A stretch of DNA of 64,000 bases. Source: Amaranthus tricolor. Taxonomy: Eukaryota > Streptophyta > Magnoliopsida > Caryophyllales > Amaranthaceae. Positions 25,416 to 35,773 of this stretch are shown here, piece by piece. Position numbers and translations under genes: made by a program. The first letter of the stretch is position 1. Every line of letters starts with the position of its first letter. The notes beneath the pieces were generated by a model, which worked only from the letters and a program-made list of their open reading frames with translations, was not told where the DNA came from and made no database searches. The stretch lies in assembly GCF_026212465.1 (NCBI RefSeq), contig NC_080048.1, positions 33,002,254 through 33,066,253 of the forward strand. The letters run 5' to 3'.

Positions 25416-25789
25416 TACTCCCTCCGTTCTTTTTTCATCTTTCACTTTGGGTTTTTCACACATATTAAGGAAGATATAATCTTTGGGTTGTAGTGGGTAT
25501 TATTTTAATTAAATAGTAGTGTGAAGTAATGATTGTATTGGAAGTATGAGGTTGTAGTGGGTATTATTTTAATTAAATAGTAGAGTGAAGTAATGATTGT
25601 ATTGAAAGTATGAGAGAGAAAATAATTATAAATAAAAGAAAAGGGGTACATTAAAAGAAAATAGGGGTTTTTAAGGGGTAAAAATGGGATAAAAAAACTT
25701 TCTAAAAATAGAAAGTATTCTAAAGTGGAAGAACTTTTAAAACTACCCATTATAGTAATGTGAAAGATAAAAAAAAAATGAAGGGAGTA
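25416..25789. mobile_element. Stowaway-type MITE (Tc1/mariner) with TA target duplication
   Basis: The element is 25418-25787 (370 bp). It starts CTCCCTCCGTTC and ends with the reverse complement of CTCCCTTCATTT. The inverted similarity extends about 28 bp into TTTCATCTTTCAC versus TTTATCTTTCAC. It is bordered by TA on both sides. CTCCCTCCGT is the classical Stowaway end. It has no coding capacity. Confidence 0.85.
25487..25614. repeat. Two tandem copies of a 64-bp unit inside the MITE
   Basis: GTTGTAGTGGGTATTATTTT starts at 25487 and again at 25551. The two 64-bp copies differ at only a few positions. Confidence 0.9.
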
Positions 25790-26073
25790 TCTTTTACAAT
25801 ATCTTCATTTAAAAATTTATCACAATTGCACTAAATTAAAGCTAACTAGAGAAATTAGCTCAATTTTGGAGCCCCAATATGCGTTTATGAAATTGGCCTT
25901 AAGTCCATGTTCATGGTCATGGATCAAGTTGACATGAAAATATTTATAATGCATGGTGTCTTTAGATATGTTGTCTCTCTCTTCGCTCCCCATTTAAAAA
26001 ATCAGTAATCCATGGAGTATTCTCAATACTATCCTAGTATCCTTCCTTCCCAAACTTTCATGGTTATTTTTGT

Positions 26074-26318
26074 GAAAATTTGAAAAAAAATAAGATGTTT
26101 TAATAAATTTATTCAAAAACAAGTTTCGTTCGAATTTTATTTTTATAATAATCGTTCTTGAATCTAAAGCTAGACTTGGTGTATACACGTACTTACTAAC
26201 AGCGAATTAAAAGAAATGGTCAAAATTTTAGTCAAACCTCAAGTCGCTGTTACTAACAGCGAAATAAAGGTTGACTGGTCAAATCCTTATTTCGCTATTA
26301 CTAACAAAAACTTCAGGC
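26074..26318 (+). repeat. Left terminal inverted repeat of the MULE
   Basis: Pairs with 30566-30813. Shared blocks are AAAGCTAGACTTGGTGTAT, AACAGCGAATTAAAAGAAAT, GGTCAAAATTTTAGTCAA and AAAGGTTGACTGGTCAAA. It holds a perfect 9-bp hairpin, TCGCTGTTA-C-TAACAGCGA (26244-26262). Confidence 0.9.
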
Positions 26319-26870
26319 ATGCCTAAATACAGCAGCCTTCTTCCTCCTTCCTCATTTCACCCGATTTCGTATCAGCGACTTAACCCACGAAATCTCCATC
26401 TTCTTTCCACCATTGAAATCAACTTCAATCCTTCAATTAATCTCATCAAATTCAAGTTTCTACTACTAGTTAGTTCTGTCATCTTCCTACATTCACTTAA
26501 GGTACTATTTTTTTTGTTTTTGTTTTTTTTTTTAATCTTTTTTCGAAAAATTAGGGTTCACAAATTCTTCATCAACTTTCACATAAATGCAGGTTCATAA
26601 ACTTGCAATTTATTACTTTTTGTTCATCTACAACTTATTAAGGTACCTTTTTATTATAAATTTTTTAGTTCTGTTTGTTTTTAAAAAGTATGTCATTTAT
26701 AGTAGTCATTTACATTTAAACTTTATGAATATGTCAAATGTGCTTGTTATTTGCCATGATCTTCATAATGAAATTGTTTGTTCATGAATTTAATGTAGAA
26801 AATGTTGTTATATATGTATATATTTATGAACTTGATGGTGATATTCATTTTGTACGTATTGTTGTAGAAA

Positions 26871-28176
26871 TGGCTTCATTTCGTGTGACTGTTGTATGTT
26901 TTTGGAATGGTTCAGTTCGATCAAGTAGTAGCAATGTTAAGTATGTTGGGGAAAGACGTAAACTGTTTGCATGCAACTCAAACATGGATTTGAATGAATT
27001 TAAACATCTTATATGCTCTAAGATTGGCATTGACACTACATGAAGTACTGTTAATGTAAGTTTTAAATACAATATAAGTGGAGAATTGTTAGCTCTTTCG
27101 GTTGAGGATGAGGAGGCTATAGATGCAATGTGGGAGTATTCAAAGTCTACCTCTATTCCTTCTTTAGAGTTATATGTAGAAGAAGTACCCCTAGTGAATC
27201 AAGATGTCAATGTTGTACAAACAAATGCATTCCTAAATGTAACTTCTTCTACTCCTTCTCCTACGCCCTTTCCTACTCAAGAAACCCAAAATCCCATTAT
27301 GCCATCTTCCTCTTCTCCTTCTAATGATGATTTTTTTAACTTAGAAGATACAAATGAGCCTTGGGATGATGTTAATAGTGAGAGTAATGAATTCGTTGAA
27401 GCTCCTTTTGAGGACGAAGTGGGTGTGGATGAGGAGGCTCTAGCTAATGACATGACCTTAGGCAACATTCCAATAATCGTTGCTCCTACACCTTATGCAC
27501 TAGTTCCCCCTCTAGATGAACACGTTGAGGAAAACTCTTGGAGGTCTTGGGCATGTGATACAACCTACACCGATGAAGGAGAGTTTCAAAAGGGTATGGT
27601 GTTTGATAATAAGGATGCCTTGTTGGACGCTGTTAGATTGTATCATATTCGTAGGAACGTTGAGTACCGAACTGAGACTTCGAATCAAACCGTGCTCACC
27701 TGGAAGTGTAAGAGAGGGTGTGCTTGGAGGCTAACGGCTAGGAAGAGCTCCTATTCACCTTCATGGGAGATTGTTACATATAAAAGGAAGCATGGGGGTT
27801 GTGTATTAAGTACTGAAAATGTGTCAGCTGGACACATTCATTTGACATCTTCCGTGATTAACAATGTTATTAGAAATTGTGTTGCTGAAGACCTATCAAT
27901 TAAGGTCTCTGTGGTGCGATAAATGGTGAAAGACCAATTTGGTGTCGAAGTGACCTATAAGTGGGCATGGTGTGCTAAACAGCAAGCCCTTCTCTCTATC
28001 TATGGGACATGGGAAGACTCTTATCCTCTCCTTCAACGCTTCTTGAAAGCATTGTAAGTTTCTAACCCCGGGACTGTAATTGAGTGGTTCTTTAAGGAAG
28101 ATAATGATGTTGGTTTGTACGTCCGTCCTAGTGTTAGATATTTCCAACGCGTGTTCTGGGCTGCACGTAACATGGC
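26871..28176 (+). pseudogene. MULE transposase, N-terminal part only
   Basis: It begins MASFRVTVVCFWNG with a PB1-like N-terminal region (NVSFKYNISGELLALSVEDE), then an acidic Ser/Pro linker. The MuDR-type DNA-binding region follows: FQKGMVFDNKDALLDAVRLY, LTWKCKRGCAWRLTARKSS and WEIVTYKRKHGGC. Then come KDQFGVEVTYKWAWCAKQQA, IYGTWEDSYPLL and FQRVFWAAR. An in-frame TGA at 27041 and a TAA at about 27920 (VVR-stop-MVKDQ) interrupt it, and a further stop lies near 28053. The reading runs straight into plant mobile domain sequence at about 28165, so the DDE catalytic core has been deleted. Confidence 0.8.
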
Positions 28177-29437
28177 TTGTGCAGAACTTCTCGCACCTCC
28201 CTGAAGGTGCTGATGAGGCTACCATTGAGAGATACGTTAAGGCGTATCTCTTATATCTGATTGGTGCTGTCTTGTTCTCCGACAAGACTGGCAACAGGGT
28301 ACAGCTTTTGTACTTGACGTTGCTTGATGCGCCATGGGAGGTCATCTCCAGTTACAGCTGGGGTTACGCAGCCCTAGCTTATCTGTACAGGAGACTGTGT
28401 GACGATTCACGGAAGAACGTGAAAGAGATCGCTGGGCCCCTGATTATTCTCCAGGTAATACTAACTTTAGATGTTAACGCTTTGTTTCTTAATTCGTTCT
28501 TATATTTCGTTTACTTACTTATATCTGTAATTCATAGCTTTAGGCGTGGGAGAACATTCTCATTGGGCAACCGATGAGGACTGTGGGACGTGGTGCATTT
28601 GCACCACCAATTCTTCCACCCCCATATGTACTGTATGGATCGCGGTGGTCCTTTGATAGACGTACAAGGACCCATACAGGATCTGGCGTGGGGTTCTACA
28701 GTGATCAATTCAGTCTACTTCGAGCTGACCAGGTAAAGACTTCACTTGCTAGTCTTGTAACTATCACATTGTGTAATTTATTAATTACATTTTCACGAGT
28801 AAATTCGATGGGACCCTTACCCCGCTAAGGCATACGCTGCATTGCCTCAGCACTCAGGGATATTGTCAGGGGCGTGGAGAGCCTCTGTACCTTTGATATT
28901 TTTGACATAGTCGAAGTGCATCTCCTTGAGCGCGTACTGCACCAATTTGGGATGGTACAAGGCATCCCGCCGCCTTGTGACATAGTGGCGGATCTCCATC
29001 ACAACTCACGCAAGGGTCGGGAGCCCAATAACTGGTTAGAGATCAACTGGTGCCATATAGCTCGTTGGGACCACAAGCTAGAGCTGCTGGCCCAAGGTGC
29101 GCCGATCGAGGCTGTAGGCGCACCTACTTCGGCGGATTACATGCTGTGGTTCCTCTCCATCAGTCGTCGATGGATGACACCTCGAGGTATCATTGTGGCC
29201 GCCCAGTACGCTCCCGCAGCACCGACGATGACACAATTTGTAAGTATTCTTCAACGTTGATTATTATCCATAGAACTTACATGTTATACATTTCATTAAT
29301 ACTTCAGGCTTAATGCAGGCACAGTGCATTACAACTATCATCAGCTCCACCCAGGAGGAGCCTGTATGGGAGATTGCCCAAGGCATACTCCTAGGGACAC
29401 GATTTCAGCACTTCATTCCAGAAGTCGCTGTTGCCTG
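28164..29437 (+). pseudogene. Plant mobile domain (PMD/MAIN-like) gene, 5'-truncated, carried by the MULE
   Basis: Exons by GT-AG borders are up to 28454, 28544-28732, 28800-29239 and from 29319. They encode PMD blocks: YVKAYLLYLIGAVLFSDKTG, YSWGYAALAYLYRRLCDD, IAGPLIILQ joined to AWEHIPIGQP, then WDPYPAKAYAALPQHSG, VEVHLLERVLHQFGMVQGIP and LWFLSISRRWMTPRG. The domain's N-terminal third is missing, replaced by MULE transposase. A one-base loss in the T run near 28900 shifts the frame between PLIF and DIVEVH. PMD proteins occur as host silencing factors (MAIN, MAIL1) and inside gypsy and MULE transposons; here the position shows the transposon form. Confidence 0.75.
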
Positions 29438-29987
29438 ACACCAAAATGGACGAGCAGGGGTCATCTCCTCATCATGCCGACGTTGATCTTGAGGAGGTAG
29501 ACTTAACGTGCCCCGACTATGGTGCCGGGTCCTCACAAGGTGTTGGATCATCCCATATAAATCACCTCCCCTACCTGAGCGTCATGCGACAGCCTCTTAC
29601 TATCGTAGGAGGCGTCGTAAATCGTCACAGTTAGACAGGGTACAGGAGGAGGATTATCATTAGTATACTGTTTGTATCTATTGAACATTAGTAACATTTT
29701 GTATATATTGAACATTTGTACACATTGTGTATAATTTGTAATATATATATAGAATATTTTTATCGTATTATCACATGTTTATTATGAATGAAATGATGTT
29801 AATTACTCAGAGTTTTTGGCGATGAATCATTCCGCCAAGAATTAAGTATGAATTTAATCAAAATCAAACAGACAATCTTATTCAAATAGGGAAAATGCTC
29901 TCGAAAATTCAACACAATTTCATTCATGTTCAACGAATCCATATGTAATTATATAGTTCATTCGTTAAGTTGAACCACCGCCGCTAA

Positions 29988-30284
29988 CTAAGATTGCTTC
30001 TTCAACTTTCTCATAATCCTTTCAGTCTCTTCTTTCCTATGTTCCATATAATCTATTTGTCTCTTGAGATTAAATACCTCATCTTTAAGCTCTTGTTTTT
30101 CTTTTTCAAGCCATTTGGTACCCTTCGGAGCAACCCACCTAAAGTATGTGCATTCGAATCCTTCATCTAAGTAGAAAGTACAAGCAACAAAATCACGGCC
30201 AGGATTGACGTCGCTCCAATTTGTATTAATCTCAACTTCATAACCACAATTACAAAGCTTTTCAATAGAATGCTCCTGTGACAT
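29988..30284 (-). CDS. Small GRF-type zinc-finger protein with coiled coil, inside the MULE
   Basis: An intact 98-codon frame. Residues 10-50 form a GRF zinc finger (LCNCGYEVEINT, then DVNPGRDFVACTF, then ECTYFRWV), with Cys ligands at CNCG, ACTF and ECTY. The same C-x-C-G...NPGR-x-F-x-C...C-x-Y-F-x-W pattern binds single-stranded nucleic acid in better-known proteins. Residues 55-98 are a charged coiled coil (EKEKQELKDEVFNLKRQ). Small GRF ORFs are common in plant genomes, often next to transposons. It faces the other two coding parts and lies about 280 bp inside the right TIR. The function is not known. Confidence 0.7.
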   Translation of the reverse strand: MSQEHSIEKLCNCGYEVEINTNWSDVNPGRDFVACTFYLDEGFECTYFRWVAPKGTKWLEKEKQELKDEVFNLKRQIDYMEHRKEETERIMRKLKKQS

Positions 30285-30565
30285 CTACGGAACACATATG
30301 ATATAGTAATATAAGTAAACATTCAAAAATAATATTAACATTTATGAATTGAGAATAATACTAACATAATGCTTTATGTTACCTTCAAAATCGATTAACT
30401 AAAACAAGAATGATGGACTTTGGATACAATGAAGTAGGGAAATAATGGAGTTATATATAGAACATAATAACAACGGCTATTTTCAACTTCATAACGACTA
30501 TTTTTCAATTTTACAACGGCTAGTTTAAATCATACAAAAAAGTCAATAAAAGTAAAAATTTTAGT

Positions 30566-30813
30566 TAAGCCTGAAGTTGCTGTTAGTAACAGCGACATTA
30601 AGGTTTGACCAGTCAACCTTTAAGTCGTTGTTACTAACAGAGACTTCAGGCTTGACTAAAATTTTGACCATTTCTTTTAATTCGCTGTTGGTAAAAGCGA
30701 GAATACACCAAGTCTAGCTTTGGAGCCAAGGACGCTTATTTTGGGAATAAAGTTTGGCCAAAGCTTATTTTTTCAATAAAGTTGTTAAAAAATCTTATTT
30801 TTTTCAAATTTCC
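30566..30813 (-). repeat. Right terminal inverted repeat of the MULE
   Basis: Inverted copy of 26074-26318. It contains an imperfect version of the same TAACAGCGA hairpins. Confidence 0.9.
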
Positions 30814-30819
30814 TATTTT

Positions 30820-31260
30820 TGTTGGGTATGGCCCAAATCCATAGCCCACAAAATCTTCACTTTAAGAACATTCTAGAATGATTTGTTTAGCTTATAAAAT
30901 TAGTAGCTATTCTAGTAATAGATATTTGCATAGAAAATACTAGAACATTAGAAAGATTATACTAGAAAAATATTTGTGTGTACATTACTAGATTCATGCC
31001 ACCTACTAACCTCAAGTATAAATGGGGGTGTTGACATCTTATTTTATCCAACCATCCACACAAAAATATCCTTCTTGTATTCTTATTCCACTTCACAAGC
31101 TATTATCTTATATCCTTGTATAAATCTCTTTGATTATAATATAATGGAATTATTTTTCAAGTGCTCGGTTCGTGTCATTTTCTTAATAGCTCTTCTTGCC
31201 CTTTACACTTTGATTATTTCTCGATTTAATTACATTTCCGCTAGCGCTCTTACACTAAAA
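30820..31260 (+). repeat. 5' LTR of copia element 1
   Basis: Starts TGTTGGGTATGGCCC. A TATA-box-like CAAGTATAAATGGGG lies at about 31012. The last bases before the primer-binding site are ACACTAAAA. Confidence 0.9.
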
Positions 31261-31288
31261 AGTGGTATCAGAGCCAAAGGTTTATAAT

Positions 31289-34200
31289 GTCAAGCGTTAT
31301 AAAGTTCGACATCGAGAAATTTGATGGCAAGATAAGCTTTAGTATCTTGAAAATCCAGATGCAAGCCGTTCTTGTTCAAAACGGATTAAAAAAGGCTCTT
31401 CATACGAAGCCTTCAACGATGACCGACGAGAAGTGACAAGAGTTGGATGAAAAAGTCATGTCAGCTATCCAACTATGCTTAGGTATTACGCGAGGTGGTA
31501 CACGAGACGACTACGGCTGCTTTATGGACAAATCTCGAGTCTCTTTATATGACTAAAAGTCTAGCCAATAAACTTCGTCTCAAAGAGAGGCTCTATACTA
31601 TTCGTATGGCCGAAGGTACGTCCATCCAATCTCATCTAAATGAATTCAATTCTATCATCATTGATCTTGAGAATTTGGATGTTAAAATTGAAGATGGGGA
31701 TAAGGTTGTATTATTAATCGTCTCCCTACCTCCCTCTTACAAACACTTCAAGGAAATTATGTTATATGGCTCTAGTGATTCTATTTCTTTTAAAGATGTA
31801 AAATCACATTTACTCTCAAAAGAAAATTTTGATCTTGAAGTGAATAATGATGATAAAGCTGAAGGACTAAATATAAGAGGGAGATCTCAGAAATACACAT
31901 AAAAAGAAATTTCGATCTAAATCTAGGGGACGTAAACGTAATGTTACCTGTCACTATTGTAAAAAGCCAAGACACGATATTTCTGAATGCTTTAAATTAA
32001 AAAATAAGAAGGAAAAAAAGGATAAGTCTAAACAACCTCATAAACCTGCTAAATCTAGTTTCATTAAAATTGATGCAAACGGTGACTCAGTGTTACTTGT
32101 AACTTCTGAAAAGAAGGACCTTAATGAATGGATTCTTGATTCTGGTTGCACCTATCATATGTGTCCCTATAGGGACTGGTTTACTACATTTGAATTTGTT
32201 GATTGTGGTACTGTCTTAATGGGAAACGATGTTTCCTGTAAGGCTATTGGCATAGGTTCAATCAAAATCAAGACTCATTATGGCGTTGTCAGAACTTTGA
32301 CTAAGGTTCATCATATTCCTGACTTAAAACGCAATTTGATTTCATTGGGTACTCTTGGGTCTCTTGGATATAGATTTTCAGCTCAAGGTGGAGTTTTGAA
32401 GGTCACCAAAGGTGTCCTAGTTGTCATGAAGGCCACAAGAAGTGGTAGTTTATATGTCTTGCAGGGACATATAGTGACAGGTTTAACAACCATCTCATCC
32501 TCATTTATTGATTCTGGTCATACTCATTTATGGCATAAACGCCTCGGTCATATGAGCAAAAAAGGAATGGACATCCTGAGCAAACGTGGACTTCTAGGCT
32601 CACCTGGTATGGGTAAGCTAGAATTCTGTGAGCATTGTGTCTATGGGAAGCAAAAGAAAGTAAGTTTCTCTACTGCTACTCACAGAACAAAGGGTATTCT
32701 TGATTATGTCCGCTCTGATTTATGGGGACCTTCTAGGGTCGCCTCTTATTCTGGAAAATACTACTTTATGTTGATTATTGATGATTTCTCTCGTAAAGTT
32801 TGGATTTATTTCTTAAGGCGTAAAAATGAGGCTTTTCCCACTTTTAAGAAGTGGAAAGCTCTCGTGGAGAACCAGAATGGGAGAAAAATCAAGAAGCTCA
32901 GGACTGATCGTGGCATGGAATTTTGTGATGGAGAATTTGAAGAATTCTGTGCAAAAGCTGGCATTGCAAGACACAAGACATTACCTCAAAAGCCTCAACA
33001 AAATGGTGTACTAGAACGTATGAACCGAACTCTTCTTGAAAGAGCTCATTGTATGATCTCTAATGCTGGACTATGGAGTCGTCGATATCTATGGACATAA
33101 GCCGTATCTACAGCCGCATATATCATCAACTAATCTCCACACTCTTCTATTGACTTCAAAATCCCAGAGGAAGTTTGGTCAAGTACAACCGTTGACTAAT
33201 TGCCTATGCTCACATTAATGATGGCAAATTAGCTCCTAGAGCTGTTAAATAGATTTTTGTTAGTTGCTCCTCTGAATCTAAAGGATATAGATTATGGTGT
33301 CTTGAGTCTAAGAAAGTAATTCTTACTCGAGATGTTACTTTTAATGAAAATGCTACTATCAAATCCTCTGGTCTGGAGTCTTCTATTTCATCTCCTAACA
33401 CATATAATCAAGATAGTGTTAGTGAGAAGGTGGAGTTAGAGACAAGAAGTCAGTCGCCCACGGTGGAAGATGATGCTTCATCAAGCCCTTGTTCCAGCCA
33501 TGATGATTAAGATCACGATAATGATTCTCCAATTACCAATGGATCAAGCCAGCCACAAATCTCTCATCAACCAAAAGATTACAATCTGGTCAGGGATTGT
33601 TCAAAAAGGCCTATCATAAGGTCATCAAAATATTTTGCAGATAAATATGTGCTTGCTTATGCACTCTTAGTTGGCGAAGAAACTGCTCTTGGAGCTGATC
33701 CATCCTTCTATTCAGAAGCCATCTCTGGTCCTGATTCCTCTAAATGGCTAGTAGCAATGAATGAGGAGATCAATAGTCTTCACAAGAATGGCACATGGCA
33801 CCTGGTGGAGCTACCTAAAGGCCGAAAAGCAATTGCTTGCAAATGGGTCTACAAGCAAAAGGAAGGCATTCCAGGAGTTGAACCCGCACGATGGAAGGCA
33901 CGCCTCATTGTCAAAGGATGCCATCAAAAAGAAGGTATTGACTTTAATGAAATTTTTTCTCCTGTTGTTCGTCATACTTCTATTCGAGTTCTTTTTGCAA
34001 TGGTTGCTATGTTTGGCATGGAGTTAGAGCAACTCGACGTCAAAACTGCTTTTCTTCATGGTGACCTTGAAGAAGAGATTTATATGAAGCAACCTAAAGG
34101 ATTTGTTGATCCTGGGAAGGAAAATCTTGTTTGTCGCTTGAAGAAATCATTATATGGTCTTAAGCAAGCTCCCAGGCAGTGGTAGTAGCGCTTTGATTCA

Positions 34201-35276
34201 TTTATGATCAAACAAGGCTACACACGCAGCCTGTATGATCATTGTGTCTATTTTCTGCAATATGGTGGCACTTATATTTATTTTTTGCTGTATGTGGACG
34301 ATATGCTCATTGCATCTTGTGACAAGTCTCTGATCAAGAACTTAAAATCTCAACTTAGCAAGGAGTTTGAGATGAAAGATCTTAGTGCAGCAAAGAAAAT
34401 TCTTGGCATGGAGATACATCGGGATCGACAGGCCGGTAAGTTATTCCTATCTCAGAAAAATTATATCAAAAAATATTCTTGATAGGTTTAATGTGAGTAA
34501 TTGTAAACCTATCTCTATCCCACTCGCTGCACATTTTAAGTTGTCATCTGAATCTTGTCCACAAACGGAAGAAGAAAAGGAGAAAATGACTAGCATTCCT
34601 TATGGTAGTGTAGTTGGTAGTCTCATGTATGCTATGGTCTGTACTAGACCTGACTTAGCATATGCAGTGAGCATGGTAAGCAGGTATATGCACAACCCTG
34701 GTAAAGAGCATTGGCATGCTGTTAAATGGATTTTTCAGTACCTAAAAGGTACTGTAGATATGGGTTTAGTATTTGATAAGAACTTGATAGCTTCTACTAA
34801 TGTTGTTGGGTTTGTTGACTCTGACTATGGAGGCGATCTCGATCGTCGAAGGTCTCTCTCTAGTTATATCTTCATTCTTTGTTCAGGTGCAATTAGCTGG
34901 AAGGCTCAATTGCAACCGATAGCTGCTCTTTCTACTACTGAAGCAGAGTATGTTGCAGCAACTGAAGGTATAAAGGAGGCTACATGGTTGCGAGGTCTTG
35001 TTATGGATCTTGGTATACCACAAGGTGTCACTGTGGTATTCTCTGATAGTCAAAGTGCTATCTTTCTCACCAAGAATGATGCATACCATTCCAAGACCAA
35101 GCATGTCTCAGTTAAATATCACTACGTCAGAGATATTATTGCTGAAGGTGAAATTGCAGTTAAGAAGTTTCATACTTCGGAAAATCCTGCTGATATGCTC
35201 ACAAAGCCGCTTCCTAGAATCACGTTCGATCACTGTTTGGACTTATGTAATTTGTTCCTACTAAAAGGTTTTTTTT
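31289..35276 (+). pseudogene. Copia gag-pol polyprotein, several stops and frameshifts
   Basis: Gag starts MSSVIKFDIEKFDGK. The zinc knuckle [14 protein letters not shown] lies near 31952 and the protease [10 protein letters not shown] at about 32137. The pre-integrase motif is [18 protein letters not shown]. The integrase runs from SDLWGPS through [10 protein letters not shown] to [15 protein letters not shown], so all three acidic residues are kept. The RT has [30 protein letters not shown] and YVDDML (about 34294). RNase H has TRPDLAYAVSMVSRY, STTEAEYVAATE and HVSVKYHYVRD. Breaks: TGA near 31435, frameshift near 31900, TAA near 33098, TAG near 34183 and frameshift near 34480. Confidence 0.9.
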
Positions 35277-35326
35277 AAAGGGCTCTAATCATAAGTGACC
35301 TATGTAATTTGGTCCAAGGTGGAGAT

Positions 35327-35768
35327 TGTTGGGTATGGCCCAAATCTATAGCCCACAAAACCTTCACTTTAAGAACATTTTAAAATGATTTGTTTAGCTC
35401 ATAAAATTAGTAGCTAGATTATTCTAGTAATAGATATTTGCATAGAACTAGAACATTAGAAAGATTATACTAAAAAAAGATTTATGTGGAAATTACTAGA
35501 TTCATACCACCTACTAACCTCAAGTATAAATAGGGGTATTAACATCTTATTTCATCGAACCATCCACACAAAAATATCCTTCTTGTATTATTATTTCACT
35601 TCACAAGCTATTATCTTATATCCTTGTATCAATCTCTTTGATTATAATATAGTGGAATTATTTTTCAAGTGCTCGGTTTGTATCATTTTCTTAATAACTC
35701 TTCTTGCCCTTTACATTTTGATTATTTCTCGATTAAATTACGTTTCCGCTAGCGTTCTTACCCTAACA
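35327..35768 (+). repeat. 3' LTR of copia element 1
   Basis: Same start as the 5' LTR, with TATA-like CAAGTATAAATAGGGG near 35521. It ends CCCTAACA. Confidence 0.9.
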
Positions 35769-35773
35769 ATTTT

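Larger units (their letters stand above)
26074..30813. mobile_element. 4.7-kb Mutator-like element (MULE) with long TIRs and three coding parts
   Basis: Terminal inverted repeats of about 245 bp (26074-26318 and about 30566-30813) align over nearly their full length, starting GAAAATTTGAAAAAAA and GGAAATTTGAAAAAAA. Left flank TATTTTTG matches right flank TATTTTTTG once the copia insertion next to it is removed, so a target duplication of about 9 bp is plausible. Between the TIRs lie a broken MULE transposase N-terminus (plus), a truncated plant mobile domain gene (plus) and a GRF zinc-finger gene (minus). The catalytic DDE domain is missing, so it cannot move itself. Long TIRs plus transposase identity make the MULE call firm. 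Confidence 0.85.
30815..35773 (+). mobile_element. Ty1/copia LTR retrotransposon with two LTRs and ATTTT target duplication
   Basis: The element is 30820-35768. It has LTRs of about 441 bp, a primer-binding site TGGTATCAGAGCC (31263) complementary to initiator tRNA-Met, a purine tract AAGGTGGAGAT before the 3' LTR, and ATTTT on both sides (30815-30819 and 35769-35773). Domain order gag, protease, integrase, RT, RNase H is that of copia. The polyprotein is broken. The LTRs differ at clearly visible sites, including a 5' LTR end that reads TAAAA where the 3' LTR has TAACA, so the insertion is not recent. Confidence 0.92.

Noticed and set aside
27896..28345. A 149-codon minus-strand open frame
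   Set aside because: Shadow of the MULE transposase and plant mobile domain sequence on the plus strand.
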